Positions 50,967 through 60,551 are shown, counted from the first letter of the stretch. The stretch: 64,000 bases of DNA from Alphaproteobacteria bacterium (GCA_030425925.1 JAUHZO010000003.1:1-64000), one strand, 5' to 3'. Numbers and translations: made by a program. The notes: generated from the sequence alone by a model not told the origin.

Positions 50967-51584
50967 TCAGCCGCCGTGCCGTTCCAGGAACGCCTCGACC
51001 GGCAACGCCCGGAAATCTTCCAGCGCGTGACGCAGCGCCTCGTGGTCCCAATCCCACCAGCCCAGCGCCTCCAGCCGTTCGGCCAGAGCCGGCGGCAGAC
51101 GGTCGCGCACCGGGCGGGCGGGAATGCCCGCCACGATGCTGTAGGGGGCCACGTCGCGCGTCACGATGGCCCCGGATGCCACCACCGCACCGTTGCCGAT
51201 GGTGATCTCGGGCTTGACCTGCGCGTTGTGGCCGATCCAGGTGTCATGCCCCACATGCGCCCGCCGCGCGCGGCGCTTTTCGAACCAGTCGGCATCGTCC
51301 GCCGCGTCCTCCCAATACGAGGCCGAGCGGTAGAGGAAATGATGCAGGCTGGCCCGGTCCAGCGGGTGGTCCGAGGCACCGATGCGCACAAAGCTGGCGA
51401 TGTTCGAGAACTTGCCGATGCTGGCATTGGCGATGTCGCAATACCGGTCGCAGTAGGAATAGGCCCCGAAATCGGAATTGGCCACCCGGCTGCCCTGCCC
51501 CACCTCGGTATAGGGGCCGAAATGGCTGTCGGTGATCTGGCAGCCGTCCTGCACCACGGCCCCGTTCTCGTTCAGTCTGGTCAT
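50967..51584 (-). CDS. Phn-associated hexapeptide-repeat acetyltransferase
   Basis: A 205-aa left-handed beta-helix transferase of the family described as phosphonate-metabolism hexapeptide transferase. Hexad repeats (TEVGQGSRVANSDFGAYSYC, DIANASIGKFSNIASFVRIGA) are followed by a His-containing loop HVGHDTWIGHNAQVKPEITIGNGAVVASGAIVTRDVAPYSIVAGIPARPVRDR typical of chloramphenicol/xenobiotic acetyltransferases; His in HVGHDTWIG is the likely catalytic residue. It is the last gene of the leftward phnCDEE unit, 45 bases after the last permease. Function in phosphonate use is not established; acetylation of an aminophosphonate is plausible. Confidence 0.85.
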   Translation of the reverse strand: MTRLNENGAVVQDGCQITDSHFGPYTEVGQGSRVANSDFGAYSYCDRYCDIANASIGKFSNIASFVRIGASDHPLDRASLHHFLYRSASYWEDAADDADWFEKRRARRAHVGHDTWIGHNAQVKPEITIGNGAVVASGAIVTRDVAPYSIVAGIPARPVRDRLPPALAERLEALGWWDWDHEALRHALEDFRALPVEAFLERHGG

Positions 51585-51629
51585 GTCGTCTCTGCCTGTC
51601 GTCGCGGCCCTGCGGCACGGCGGGCCGCG

Positions 51630-52952
51630 TCAGTGCCCGCTGTCGTCGCTCTTGATCAGGCGGCGGCGGAGATGACCCGAAACCCAGTCCATGAAGATCA
51701 CCATAAGCACCACAAGCACGATGTAATAGGTCACTTCTTCCCAGTCCTTCTGGGTGGTCATGGCCTGGGTCAGCAGCAGGCCGATGCCGCCCCCGGTGAT
51801 GGCACCGATCACGGTGGCGCTGCGGGTGTTGGATTCGAGGTAGTACAGCACCTGGCTCAGCAGAACCGGGGTGATCTGCGGCAGCACACCGAACCGGTAG
51901 CGCTGCAGCGGCTTGGCTCCGGTCGACCGGACACCCTCGATCTGTTTCTCGTCGACGTTCTCGAGCGCCTCCGAGAACATCTTGCCGAAGCTGCCCGAGT
52001 CGGTGATCAGGATTGCCAGCGCGCCGGTCAGCGGCCCCAGACCGAAGGCGCGGGTCAGGATGATCGTCCAGATCAGCGCGTCCACCCCGCGGACAAAGTC
52101 GAACAGGCGGCGAAAACCGAAGCGGACATAGCCCACGGGCGTGAAGTTGCTGGCCGCCATGAAGGCCATGGGCAGCGCCACCAGCGCAGCACCCATGGTG
52201 CCCAGGAACGCCATGAGGATCGTCTCGAAGATCGCCCAGGCCACGTCCTTGTGCAGCCACATCGCGTTGTTCCAGAAATCGTGCAGGATCGCCCCCGCCT
52301 CGCCCGAAACGGCCCGGCCTGCCAGTTCCCCAAAGCCCATGCCGTGATACTGGCTGTCGAGCGTGAAGAAGAACAGCTCCCACCCGGTGAAATAGCGGAA
52401 CACCTCGGTGCGGTTGCGGGTGACGGTCAGGCGACCGGCCTCGGTGGTGATCGCCACGCGGTTCTTCGACGCGTTGATCCAGTCCGGCAGCGCATCGACA
52501 GAGACCGGGTATTCCGCGATAACGCCCTGGCTGCGCGACACCACAAAGCGCATCACACCAAAGTCGGGATGGTCATAGACGATCTGTTCCGGCCCATAGG
52601 TCACCCGATGCCCGTCGTCCAGGTCGATCTCGGTGGTCTCGCCAAGGCTGACCCAGGCCGGAGCCTCGCCCTCGGGATAGCGGCCCTTCTTCTCGCCCTC
52701 GATGGCCACCGACACGTCGCCAGACCGGTTGTCGCGGGTGACGTGGACCTTGTAGCTGTAGGTGTCCGCCACCAGCGCGCGGGCATTCTGCGCGCTGGCC
52801 CCGCTCCACAGACCGGGGACGTCGAAGGCAAAGAAGACGTAGACAAGATAGACCAGGATCACCGACGGTACGGCAAAGGTCACCAGCCGCTTGCGCCGGA
52901 ACAGCGTGACGGTCTGGGCGCGCAGGTCCTGATTGGCGTCGAGCATCGTCAT
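51630..52952 (-). CDS. phnE: Phosphonate ABC transporter permease PhnE (second copy, with periplasmic insert)
   Basis: A 440-aa inner-membrane permease. After an N-terminal hydrophobic segment (FAVPSVILVYLVYVFFAF, about 26-43) there is a soluble, non-hydrophobic stretch of about 150 residues (NARALVADTYSYKVHV through RTEVFRYFTGWE), then the transmembrane BPD_transp_1 core (WAIFETILMAFLGTMGAALVALPMAFMAASNFTPVG) with the EAA-like loop SEALENVDEKQIEGVRSTGAKPLQRYRFGVLPQITPVLLSQVLYYLESNTRSATVIGAI. The stretch between the first two segments is absent from the sister PhnE and probably lies in the periplasm. Forms the channel with PhnE1. Confidence 0.88.
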   Translation of the reverse strand: MTMLDANQDLRAQTVTLFRRKRLVTFAVPSVILVYLVYVFFAFDVPGLWSGASAQNARALVADTYSYKVHVTRDNRSGDVSVAIEGEKKGRYPEGEAPAWVSLGETTEIDLDDGHRVTYGPEQIVYDHPDFGVMRFVVSRSQGVIAEYPVSVDALPDWINASKNRVAITTEAGRLTVTRNRTEVFRYFTGWELFFFTLDSQYHGMGFGELAGRAVSGEAGAILHDFWNNAMWLHKDVAWAIFETILMAFLGTMGAALVALPMAFMAASNFTPVGYVRFGFRRLFDFVRGVDALIWTIILTRAFGLGPLTGALAILITDSGSFGKMFSEALENVDEKQIEGVRSTGAKPLQRYRFGVLPQITPVLLSQVLYYLESNTRSATVIGAITGGGIGLLLTQAMTTQKDWEEVTYYIVLVVLMVIFMDWVSGHLRRRLIKSDDSGH

Positions 52953-52957
52953 GGCGC

Positions 52958-53839
52958 TTACTCCGTGCCCTTGTTGGTGCCGTGCACCAGCTTGTTGCGG
53001 TAATGGCTGGAAATCTGGTCAAAGAAGACGATGGTCAGGAACAGCATGATGAACATGGCCGCCGCCTCGTCATATTTGCCCTGCCCCCACTGGATCGCGA
53101 CCTTGAGCTCGTATCCCAGGCCGCCGGCGCCGACAAAGCCAAGGATGGCCGAGGCGCGGATATTGATCTCGAAGCGCAGCAGCGCATAGCTGAGCCAGTT
53201 CGGCGCAACCTGCGGCACCACTCCCAGCGCCATGCGCTGCGACCAGTTGGCACCCACCGATTCCAGCCCCTCGATGGGCTTGAGCGAGGCGTTTTCGTTC
53301 ACCTCGGAAAACAGCTTGCCCAGCGCGCCGACGGTGTGAAAGGCGATGGCGATCATGGCCGGCACCGGCCCGCCGCCCAGCACAAAGATCAGGATCAGCG
53401 CGATCACCAGTTCCGGCACCGCGCGCATGATGTCCAGCACCCGCCGGAACACCCCGATCAGCCGCGGATAGCGCGCCAGCCCGCGTGTCGCCAGCAGCGA
53501 CATCACGATGGCCCCCAGCGCGCCCACCAGCGTGGCCACCGCGGCGATGTTCACGGTTTCGATCAGCGCCGGAAAGAAGGTGGCGAAATGCGCCGGGAAC
53601 TGGTCGACCTTGGAGGCAGCCTCCGAGACCATTTCCACCGGCAGGTCAAAGAAATTGTCGATGCCGCCCCAGAAGCTGCCGCCATTGCGATCGGCTGCAA
53701 GATTGAACCCGGACACCATCAGCAGGACAAAGATCAGGAGCATGATGCCCGAATACAGCCGCTTGCGCGACACTTCGGCCATATAGCTCGACTGGATGTC
53801 GTTGAGCGAACGTGGGGTGTCTTGGGTCAGATCGGCCAT
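52958..53839 (-). CDS. phnE: Phosphonate ABC transporter permease PhnE (first copy)
   Basis: A 293-aa permease with a single N-terminal segment LYSGIMLLIFVLLMVSGFNL and the BPD_transp_1 core (LIETVNIAAVATLVGALGAIVMSLLATRGLARYPRLIG). EAA-like loop: SEVNENASLKPIEGLESVGANWSQRMALGVVPQVAPNWLSYALLRFEINIRASAILGFVGAGGLGYEL. It pairs with the longer PhnE downstream (5 bases between). Preceded by an intergenic stretch holding a REP-like palindrome. Confidence 0.88.
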   Translation of the reverse strand: MADLTQDTPRSLNDIQSSYMAEVSRKRLYSGIMLLIFVLLMVSGFNLAADRNGGSFWGGIDNFFDLPVEMVSEAASKVDQFPAHFATFFPALIETVNIAAVATLVGALGAIVMSLLATRGLARYPRLIGVFRRVLDIMRAVPELVIALILIFVLGGGPVPAMIAIAFHTVGALGKLFSEVNENASLKPIEGLESVGANWSQRMALGVVPQVAPNWLSYALLRFEINIRASAILGFVGAGGLGYELKVAIQWGQGKYDEAAAMFIMLFLTIVFFDQISSHYRNKLVHGTNKGTE

Positions 53840-53915
53840 GGCTGCGATGTCCTTGCGGGAAAACCCGTCCCGGGCAAGTCCTGCATCCCCTTGTCCGGGG
53901 GGCGGGAAAGAAGAG

Positions 53916-53936
53916 GTCCCGGGTCAGGCCCGGGAC
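53916..53936. repeat. REP-like palindrome between phnD and phnE (family A)
   Basis: GTCCCGGG and CCCGGGAC around TCAGG (CCTGA on the other strand). Same arm length and loop as the palindrome within nrdJ at 3455-3475. Located in the 143-base gap between phnE1 and phnD and may act as a processing or attenuation hairpin. Confidence 0.6.
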
Positions 53937-53982
53937 GAGGGGTGGCAGGGCCGGACCGGCCCTGCCCGAAGTTCGAACCGGA

Positions 53983-54894
53983 TCAATTCGACTTCGACTT
54001 GCGCGCCTCGATGATCGAGATGTAGGCGTCATGGCCGATCGGGTCGAAGCCCAGCGACTCACCGGCCGAGATGGCATAGGTGCAGTCCTTGTCGGCTTCG
54101 TACATGCCGTCGACGAGGGCGATCATCTTTTCCTTGACGTCGGCCGGCAGCGACTTGCGCAGCACGATCGGGCCTTCCGGGATCGGCTTGGACTTCCAGA
54201 TTTCGACCAGGTCGTTCATGTCGATCAGGCCCGAGTCAACGGCCTTGCGCAGCGCGCCCGAGTTGTAGCCGTCTTCCCATGCGCCCTGGCCGTCGGCCCA
54301 GGTCACGCCGCCGTCGATGTCACCGTTGTTCACGGCAACGATGGTCTGCTCGTGACCGCCGGTGAACTTGACTTCGCCGAAGTACTCGCCCGACACCATG
54401 GTCACGCCGTCCTTGTAGGTCGGGATCTCGATGGAGGGGATCAGGTAGCCGGAGGTGGAGTTCGGGTCACCGAAGCCGAAGACCTTGCCTTCCATGTCGT
54501 CCAGCGAGGTGATGCCGCTGTCCTTGCGGGCAAAACCGATGGAGTGGTAGCCGTAGGAGCCGTCCAGGTTGATCTTGACCAGCACCGGCTCGACCGCTTC
54601 GGGGTCACGCAGGTAGGTGGCGGCGTAGGACGATGCGCCCAGCCATGCCATGTCGAGCGTGCCGCCCACGAGGCCTTCGATCACGCCGGCATAGTCGGCG
54701 GGGGCGAACAGCTTGGTTTCGACGCCCAGAGCTTCTTCGGTGTAGGCGCGCAAGCACTCGTTCGAGTTCAGGCGGTCCTGGGCGTTCTCACCGCCCAGAA
54801 GGCCGATGCGGAACTCGGTGATGGCATGGCCTTCGGCCAGAGCCGGGGTTGCCAGTGCAGTGGTTGCCACGAGGGCAGCAAGGATCTTCTTCAT
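53983..54894 (-). CDS. phnD: Phosphonate ABC transporter, periplasmic binding protein
   Basis: A 303-aa protein with a signal peptide (MKKILAALVATTALATPALAEG). Typical PhnD segments: EFRIGLLGGENAQDRLNSNECLRAYTEEALGVETKLFAPADYAGVIEGLVGGTLDMAWLGASSYAATYL, NTSTSGYLIPS-like PNSTSGYLIPSIEIP and GGHEQTIVAVNNGDIDGGVTWADG. Binds phosphonates or phosphite-like anions for PhnCE. The ATG at 54894 (MKK) is chosen for the signal peptide; the ribosome site is AGAGGAAG. Second gene of the phnC operon. Confidence 0.92.
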   Translation of the reverse strand: MKKILAALVATTALATPALAEGHAITEFRIGLLGGENAQDRLNSNECLRAYTEEALGVETKLFAPADYAGVIEGLVGGTLDMAWLGASSYAATYLRDPEAVEPVLVKINLDGSYGYHSIGFARKDSGITSLDDMEGKVFGFGDPNSTSGYLIPSIEIPTYKDGVTMVSGEYFGEVKFTGGHEQTIVAVNNGDIDGGVTWADGQGAWEDGYNSGALRKAVDSGLIDMNDLVEIWKSKPIPEGPIVLRKSLPADVKEKMIALVDGMYEADKDCTYAISAGESLGFDPIGHDAYISIIEARKSKSN

Positions 54895-54961
54895 CGTCTT
54901 CCTCTTTGGTTGCATGACCCCGCCAACCGCGACGGGGCTGATGAAAACAGGGGTGCGCCGG

Positions 54962-55768
54962 TCAGGCGGGCAGGATTTCCTGACCCATTTCCAGCGCGTT
55001 GATGTCGGTGGAGGTGGCGGCTTCCGAGAACCCGGCCCCGGCACCATAGATGTCGCGGGCGGCCCCGGTGGTCAGCTGGTCGGGCGTGCCGTCGAACACG
55101 ACGCGGCCCTTGCGCATGCCGATCACCCGGTCGCAATAGCGCCGCGCGGTATCGAGCGTGTGCAGGTTGGCGATGACCATGCGACCATCTTCCTCGTGGA
55201 TGCGGCGCAGGGCGTCCATCACGATCTGGGCGTTCATCGGGTCGAGCGAGGCAATGGGTTCGTCGGCGAGGATGATCTGCGGATCCTGCATCAGCGCCCG
55301 GGCGATCGCGACGCGCTGCTGCTGCCCGCCCGAAAGCGCCTCGGCCCGCTTGGGCGCATGTTCGGCGATGCCCAGGCGGTCGAGGATCTCGATCGCCTTG
55401 TGGATGTCCTCGGTGGGGTAGAGGTTGAACAGCGTCGCCAGGGTCGAACGCCGGTTCAGCGTGCCGTGCAGGACGTTCGAGGCCACGTCCATCCGCGGCA
55501 CAAGATTGAACTGCTGGAAGATCATCGCGCATTCGGACTGCCACTTGCGCCTGGCGCTGCCGGTCAGGCCGGTGATCTCGCGGTCCTGGAACCAGATCGC
55601 GCCTTCGGTGGCATCGGCCAGACGGTTCATCATGCGCAGCAGGGTCGACTTGCCGGCACCAGAGGCCCCGATGATCCCGATCATGGCGGGCTTGTCGACG
55701 CTGAACGTCACATCCTCCACCGCCGCATTCTTGCCAAAACGCTTGGTCAGCCTGTCGATCCGAAGCAC
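54962..55768 (-). CDS. phnC: Phosphonate ABC transporter ATP-binding protein
   Basis: A 268-aa importer ATPase. Walker [21 protein letters not shown] (about 31-50), Q-loop [23 protein letters not shown], signature [19 protein letters not shown], Walker [18 protein letters not shown], switch [17 protein letters not shown]. This NLHTLD in place of the usual NLHxxD pattern is typical of PhnC. First gene of the leftward import operon phnC-phnD-phnE-phnE-hexapeptide transferase. Confidence 0.92.
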   Translation of the reverse strand: MLRIDRLTKRFGKNAAVEDVTFSVDKPAMIGIIGASGAGKSTLLRMMNRLADATEGAIWFQDREITGLTGSARRKWQSECAMIFQQFNLVPRMDVASNVLHGTLNRRSTLATLFNLYPTEDIHKAIEILDRLGIAEHAPKRAEALSGGQQQRVAIARALMQDPQIILADEPIASLDPMNAQIVMDALRRIHEEDGRMVIANLHTLDTARRYCDRVIGMRKGRVVFDGTPDQLTTGAARDIYGAGAGFSEAATSTDINALEMGQEILPA

Positions 55769-56079
55769 GCAATCCCCCTGCTCTGTCGCACGGCCTGCTA
55801 GTGACGGGAGCCGAAGCTTTTGTGTCGTTTTTCCAAAATTTTTGTGACACAGGCGGGTTGTCTAGGGCGCGGGGGCACTTCTTACAGCCCTGGGTTGAAA
55901 ACCGCTGATTTCCAAGACGTCTTGCCCGGTTTTCCGGCGCTAACATGCCAGGCCGCTGCGGTCGGCCCCGGTGGCCCATGCATGTTGGCGAAACCGGCTA
56001 TGTGTTTGCGGACCTAGTGCGATGCTGCGTCGCGGCATAGATTTGCCGGGAAACGAACACCAACGACCCGAGGCATGAC
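55769..56079. promoter_or_regulatory. Gene-free control region upstream of phnC and the DUF1127 gene
   Basis: This 311-base divergent gap holds no gene. A TGTGTC (55821-55826) and GACACA (55846-55851) pair spans 31 bp around an A/T-rich centre, and TGTCTAG (55859-55865) repeats the presumed PhnF half-site of the phnG-phnF region. These are the likely controls of phnC. The right part (55900-56079) precedes the DUF1127 gene; no clear promoter could be assigned. Confidence 0.45.
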
Positions 56080-56295
56080 ATGGCACATCTGACGACCCCT
56101 GACACTCCGCTCTCCAACCCGCTGGCCGGCCTGGGCCGGGCGATCCTGCGTGGCCTTGTGGCCGCCGCCGAAGCCAACCCGCGCGTGCGCGAGGCGGACC
56201 GGCTGAAGGCGATGAGCGACGAAGACCTGGCCCGGATGGGACTGCGCCGCGAAGATATCGTGCGCCACGTGTTCCGCGACCTGTTCTACGTCTGA
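56080..56295 (+). CDS. DUF1127 family small protein
   Basis: A 71-aa protein ending in a DUF1127-like box: ADRLKAMSDEDLARMGLRREDIVRHVFRDLFYV (about 39-71). Small DUF1127 proteins in alphaproteobacteria affect phosphate or carbon stress responses and RNA metabolism, but this one cannot be assigned. A GAGG ribosome site precedes the ATG. A 16-bp-stem terminator follows within 30 bases, so it is its own transcription unit. Confidence 0.8.
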   Translation: MAHLTTPDTPLSNPLAGLGRAILRGLVAAAEANPRVREADRLKAMSDEDLARMGLRREDIVRHVFRDLFYV

Positions 56296-56321
56296 CGCAG
56301 ACAGCCGACAGGGCTGAAACG

Positions 56322-56361
56322 AAAGACCCGCCGCAGCGTCAGGCTGCGGCGGGTCTTTTCT
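56322..56361 (+). terminator. Strong rho-independent terminator between the DUF1127 gene and rpsD
   Basis: Perfect 16-bp stem (56322-56337 with 56343-56358), GACCCGCCGCAGC arm, 5-base loop GTCAG, ending in TCTTTTC. Its A-rich left flank lets it also serve convergent rpsD. Confidence 0.9.
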
Positions 56362-56410
56362 TGGGGTGGCGCGTCTGTGGAACGGGATGGGGGTGCCCCC
56401 ATCCCGCAGA

Positions 56411-57031
56411 TCAGTTCTGCGCGTAGTATTCGATGACGAGATTCGGTTCCATCTGCACCGGATAGGGCACATCGCCCAGACCGGGGGTGCGCACGAAGGT
56501 GGCCGTCATCTTGGAGTGGTCGGCCTCGATGTAATCCGGCACGTCGCGCTCGGGCAGCTGCACGGCTTCCAGCAGCACGGCAAGCTGCTTGGACTTTTCC
56601 CGCACCTCGATCACGTCGCCTTCGCGCACGCGGTAGCTGGGGATGTTCACCCGCTTGCCGTTCACCAGCACATGGCCGTGATTGACGAACTGGCGGGCGG
56701 CAAAGACGGTGGGTACGAACTTGGCGCGGTAGACCACCGCGTCGAGCCGGCTTTCCAGCAGGCCGATCAGAAGCTCGCCGGTATCGCCCTTGATCCGCTC
56801 GGCCTCGGCATAGATGCGCCGGAACTGCTTTTCGGTCAGGTCGCCGTAATACCCCTTGAGTTTCTGCTTGGCGCGCAGCTGCAGGCCAAAGTCCGACATC
56901 TTGGCCTTGCGGCGCTGGCCGTGCTGGCCGGGGCCGTATTCGCGGCGGTTGACCGGCGATTTCGGGCGGCCCCAGATGTTTTCGCCCATCCGGCGGTCGA
57001 TCTTGTACTTGGCAGAGGTGCGTTTGGTCAC
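56411..57031 (-). CDS. rpsD: 30S ribosomal protein S4
   Basis: A 206-aa ribosomal protein, the usual length, that starts assembly of the 30S body by binding 16S rRNA. Conserved sequence [61 protein letters not shown] at the start, then the S4 domain [53 protein letters not shown] (about 96-150). It begins with GTG at 57031 behind AAGGAG with 8 bases spacing. Monocistronic here, as in many alphaproteobacteria. Confidence 0.97.
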   Translation of the reverse strand: MTKRTSAKYKIDRRMGENIWGRPKSPVNRREYGPGQHGQRRKAKMSDFGLQLRAKQKLKGYYGDLTEKQFRRIYAEAERIKGDTGELLIGLLESRLDAVVYRAKFVPTVFAARQFVNHGHVLVNGKRVNIPSYRVREGDVIEVREKSKQLAVLLEAVQLPERDVPDYIEADHSKMTATFVRTPGLGDVPYPVQMEPNLVIEYYAQN

Positions 57032-57283
57032 CGTCTGATCTCCTTCATGTATGGGTGCCTTGTCGGCCCTGACGGGCCGCCGCGGCGTGTGAAGGGCGTT
57101 GTCCTCTTCCCGGGTGGGCCGGGATGACAGGCATCCCCTTGCGGGGGCCACCAACACCAATGAAGGCGCGTGTATACGCCGTCGGACGCCGATGTCAACA
57201 GGCCGGTGGTCCGGAAAACTCTTGGCAAAGTGGACCTTTAAACGGCGGTTAAAGCTTTTGTCGCAGCCTGTGCACGGGAATGG

Positions 57284-58120
57284 ATGGAGGTGGCCATGGC
57301 AAACAGAGCGGCCAGGTTGGACGGCGGCGCACGCAATGCGCTGGAACACGCGCTGCACCGGCGCGATTCCGGCACGCTGGAAATGGTGCGCCGGGCCATC
57401 CAGCACCGGCAGGTGATGCTGGCCTTTCAGCCGGTGGTCCAGGCGCTGGCCCCGGACCGCATCGCCTTTTACGAGGGCCTGATCCGCGTGCTCGACGAAA
57501 CCGGCCGCATCATCCCCGCACGGGACTTCATCGATGCGGTGGAGGAAACCGAATACGGGCGGTTGCTGGACTGCATCTCGCTGGAAAAGGGGCTGGCGGA
57601 ACTGGGCCGCGAACCGGGGCTGCGGCTGTCGATCAACATGTCGGCGCGGTCCATCGGCTACAAGAAATGGCGCCGCGTGCTGGAGCGCGGGCTGAACGCC
57701 GATCCCACGGTGGCGGAACGGCTGATTCTCGAAATCACCGAACAATCGGCGATGACGGTGCCGGAACTGGTGACCCATTTCATGTCCGACCTGCAGCAGA
57801 AGGGCGTGTCCTTTGCGCTGGACGATTTCGGGGCCGGACAGACCGCGCTGCGCTATTTCAAGACCTTCAGCTTTGACATTCTCAAGATCGACGGCCAGTT
57901 CATCACCGGCATCGCCGAGGATCCGGACAACCAGGTGCTGGTGGCCGCCATGCTGTCGATTGCGCAGCAATTCGACATGTTTACCGTGGCCGAACGGGTG
58001 GAGCGCGAGGCCGATGCGGCCTGCCTGTCCGGCATGGGGGCGGATTGTCTTCAGGGATATCTCTTTGCCGCGCCCACGGTCAGCCCGCCCTGGCGGGCCG
58101 ACGCCCGTTCCAGCGCCTGA
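57284..58120 (+). CDS. EAL-domain cyclic-di-GMP phosphodiesterase
   Basis: A 278-aa stand-alone EAL protein. Motifs: [10 protein letters not shown] at about 62-71 (EGL variant of EAL), [58 protein letters not shown] (DDFGAG and the KxD lysine), [11 protein letters not shown] and [10 protein letters not shown]. All residues needed for metal and c-di-GMP cleavage are present, so it is probably active. No sensor or GGDEF domain and no signal peptide; cytosolic. Start at 57284; an ATG four codons later is possible. Confidence 0.85.
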   Translation: MEVAMANRAARLDGGARNALEHALHRRDSGTLEMVRRAIQHRQVMLAFQPVVQALAPDRIAFYEGLIRVLDETGRIIPARDFIDAVEETEYGRLLDCISLEKGLAELGREPGLRLSINMSARSIGYKKWRRVLERGLNADPTVAERLILEITEQSAMTVPELVTHFMSDLQQKGVSFALDDFGAGQTALRYFKTFSFDILKIDGQFITGIAEDPDNQVLVAAMLSIAQQFDMFTVAERVEREADAACLSGMGADCLQGYLFAAPTVSPPWRADARSSA

Positions 58121-58168
58121 CACGCCCCGCGCGCGCCGCCCGGGGCTGAGACACCCTGTCCGGTGTTT

Positions 58169-58179
58169 CTGCACTGCAG
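58169..58179. promoter_or_regulatory. Candidate PhaR binding site upstream of phaA
   Basis: CTGC-ACT-GCAG, 104 bases before the phaA ATG. It matches the CTGC-N3-GCAG pattern reported for the PHB regulator PhaR of Paracoccus. No second site or phaR gene is visible. Confidence 0.45.
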
Positions 58180-58282
58180 CCTGGTATATGCCCCTGCGGC
58201 AACGGGGGCTGGCACCAAGACGTGTTCCCCTGTCACGAATTGCCGTATACGGCGGCATACACGCCTGGCTGGAGGACACCGG

Positions 58283-59455
58283 ATGACCAATGTCGTAATC
58301 GCAAGCGCGGCCCGTACCGCGGTTGGCAGCTTCGGAGGATCGTTTGCCACGACCCCCGCACATGATCTGGGCGCCGCGGTGCTCGAAGCGCTGGTGGCCC
58401 GCGCCGGCATCGAAAAGGATGCGGTGTCGGAAACCATCCTGGGCCAGGTGCTGACCGCCGCCCAGGGCCAGAACCCGGCGCGCCAGGCGCATATCAATGC
58501 CGGCCTGCCCAAGGAAGCGGCCGCCTGGGGTATCAACCAGGTCTGCGGCTCGGGCCTGCGCGCCGTGGCGCTGGGCGCACAGCACATCATGCTGGGCGAT
58601 GCCGCGATCGTCTGTGCCGGCGGGCAGGAAAACATGACGCTGTCGCCCCACGCCGCGCATCTGCGCGCCGGGCACAAGATGGGCGATGTCTCTTATATCG
58701 ACACGATGATCCGCGACGGTCTGTGGGACGCGTTCAACGGCTACCACATGGGCCAGACCGCGGAAAACGTGGCCGAACAGTGGCAGATCACCCGCGACGA
58801 GCAGGACGCCTTTGCCCTGGCCTCGCAGAACAAGGCCGAAGCCGCGCAGAAGGCGGGCAAGTTCGACGACGAGGTGATCGCCTTCACCATCAAGACCCGC
58901 AAGGGCGACATCGTGGTGGACAAGGACGAATACATCCGCCACGGCGCGACCATGGATGGCATGCAGAAACTGCGCCCGGCCTTCATGAAGGACGGCACCG
59001 TGACCGCCGCCAACGCCTCGGGCCTGAATGACGGAGCGGCAGGCGTGCTGCTGATGTCGGCGGACGAGGCCGAGAAGCGCGGGATCGAACCTCTGGCGCG
59101 CATCGCCTCTTATGCCACTGCGGGCCTGGACCCGTCGATCATGGGCGTGGGCCCGATCCATGCCTCGCGCAAGGCGCTGGACAAGGCAGGGTGGTCGGTG
59201 GACGACCTCGACCTCGTGGAAGCCAACGAAGCCTTTGCCGCGCAGGCCTGCGCCGTGAACAAGGACATGGGCTGGGATCCGGAGAAGGTGAACGTGAACG
59301 GCGGCGCCATCGCCATCGGCCACCCGATCGGTGCATCGGGCGCGCGCGTCCTGAACACCCTGCTGTTCGAGATGAAGCGCCGCGATGCGAAAAAGGGCCT
59401 TGCCACGCTGTGCATCGGCGGCGGCATGGGTGTTGCCCTGTGCGTGGAGCGCTGA
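58283..59455 (+). CDS. phaA: Acetyl-CoA C-acetyltransferase (beta-ketothiolase)
   Basis: A 390-aa biosynthetic thiolase joining two acetyl-CoA into acetoacetyl-CoA. Catalytic Cys88 in [11 protein letters not shown], then the pantetheine region, His in [14 protein letters not shown] (about 347) and Cys in [15 protein letters not shown] near the end. Start ATG 58283 with GGAGGA upstream. Together with phaB 195 bases on, it makes 3-hydroxybutyryl-CoA for polyhydroxybutyrate; phaC is not in this window. Confidence 0.93.
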   Translation: MTNVVIASAARTAVGSFGGSFATTPAHDLGAAVLEALVARAGIEKDAVSETILGQVLTAAQGQNPARQAHINAGLPKEAAAWGINQVCGSGLRAVALGAQHIMLGDAAIVCAGGQENMTLSPHAAHLRAGHKMGDVSYIDTMIRDGLWDAFNGYHMGQTAENVAEQWQITRDEQDAFALASQNKAEAAQKAGKFDDEVIAFTIKTRKGDIVVDKDEYIRHGATMDGMQKLRPAFMKDGTVTAANASGLNDGAAGVLLMSADEAEKRGIEPLARIASYATAGLDPSIMGVGPIHASRKALDKAGWSVDDLDLVEANEAFAAQACAVNKDMGWDPEKVNVNGGAIAIGHPIGASGARVLNTLLFEMKRRDAKKGLATLCIGGGMGVALCVER

Positions 59456-59515
59456 GAACCTGTTGCGCCGCGTGATCCGCGGCGCGCCGCGGGGGGCCAG
59501 CCCCCCGCACCCCCC

Positions 59516-59538
59516 GGGGTATTTGCACCAAGAAGAAG
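59516..59538 (+). repeat. 23-bp dispersed repeat, copy between phaA and phaB
   Basis: GGGGTATTT, G, then CACCAAGAAGAAG. Copy of the repeat at 22722 and 26342. A GC hairpin (GCGGGGGG and CCCCCCGC near 59489-59508) lies just upstream. Confidence 0.75.
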
Positions 59539-59650
59539 ACAGGACCCGCCTGCCCCGACCCGTGGGGCGAAATATTATTGCTTGGGCAAGTCTTGATCGG
59601 TAACGATATTCCAAAACAAATACGAACGTGATCTGAACGGAGGACATCCC

Positions 59651-60373
59651 ATGGCACGCATCGCACTCGTCACCGGCGGCAGCCGCGGCATCGGCGAAGC
59701 CATTTCCAAGGCGCTCAAGGCCGACGGCTTTGAAGTCGCCGCAACCTATGCCGGCAACGATGAAAAGGCCGCGGCCTTTACCGCCGAGACCGGCATCAAG
59801 ACCTACAAGTGGAACGTGGCCGATTACGAGGCCTCGAAGGCCGGTATCGCGCAGGTCGAAGCCGATCTGGGCCCCATCGACACCGTGGTGGCCAATGCCG
59901 GCATCACCCGCGACGCGCCGTTCCACCGCATGACGCCGGACCAGTGGAACGAGGTGATCGACACCAACCTGACGGGCGTGTTCAACACCGTGCACCCGGT
60001 CTGGCCCGGCATGCGCGAGCGCGGCTTTGGCCGGGTCATCGTGATCTCGTCGATCAACGGCCAGAAAGGCCAGTTCGGCCAGGTGAACTATGCCGCCACC
60101 AAGGCGGGCGATCTGGGCATCGTGAAATCGCTGGCGCAGGAAGGCGCGGCCAAGGGCATCACCGCAAATGCGATCTGCCCGGGCTACATCGCCACCGAGA
60201 TGGTGATGGCCATCGACGAATCGATCCGCGAAAAGATCATCAAGGGCATCCCGGCCGGCCGCCTGGGCGAGCCGTCGGAAATCGCCCGCTGCGTGGCTTT
60301 CCTGGCGTCCGAGGAGTCGGGCTTCATCAACGGGTCGACCATCTCGGCCAACGGTGCGCAGTTCTTCGTCTGA
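59651..60373 (+). CDS. phaB: Acetoacetyl-CoA reductase
   Basis: A 240-aa NADPH-dependent short-chain dehydrogenase producing (R)-3-hydroxybutyryl-CoA. Nucleotide motif [10 protein letters not shown] (8-17), NAG at 82-84, catalytic Ser134 ([14 protein letters not shown]), Tyr147 and Lys151 (NYAATKAG). The PhaB-type end [13 protein letters not shown] is present. Preceded by GGAGG at the usual distance. An A/T-rich stretch (59570-59640) before the gene may hold its own promoter. A terminator lies just after the stop. Confidence 0.94.
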   Translation: MARIALVTGGSRGIGEAISKALKADGFEVAATYAGNDEKAAAFTAETGIKTYKWNVADYEASKAGIAQVEADLGPIDTVVANAGITRDAPFHRMTPDQWNEVIDTNLTGVFNTVHPVWPGMRERGFGRVIVISSINGQKGQFGQVNYAATKAGDLGIVKSLAQEGAAKGITANAICPGYIATEMVMAIDESIREKIIKGIPAGRLGEPSEIARCVAFLASEESGFINGSTISANGAQFFV

Positions 60374-60394
60374 GAACGGCCTGACCGACACAAG

Positions 60395-60427
60395 GTGCCC
60401 TGTCTGCCGGACGGGGCGCTTTTTCTT
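60395..60427 (+). terminator. Rho-independent terminator after phaB
   Basis: GTGCCCTGTC (60395-60404) pairs with GACGGGGCGC (60410-60419) using two G-U pairs, loop TGCCG, followed by TTTTTCTT. Confidence 0.8.
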
Positions 60428-60551
60428 GCGATGATCCTTGAGGCGCGCAGTGCTCCGCGCACATGCGCACCATGTCTCCGCATGCATGCAGGGTGCGATC
60501 TGTCCGGCGCTGCCCCATATCCGGTGTCGACGCGACAACAGGAGACGCCCG

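Noticed and set aside
55819-55851. Canonical Pho box before phnC
   Set aside because: The TGTGTC and GACACA elements form an inverted pair, not the direct 7-4-7 repeat required for PhoB.
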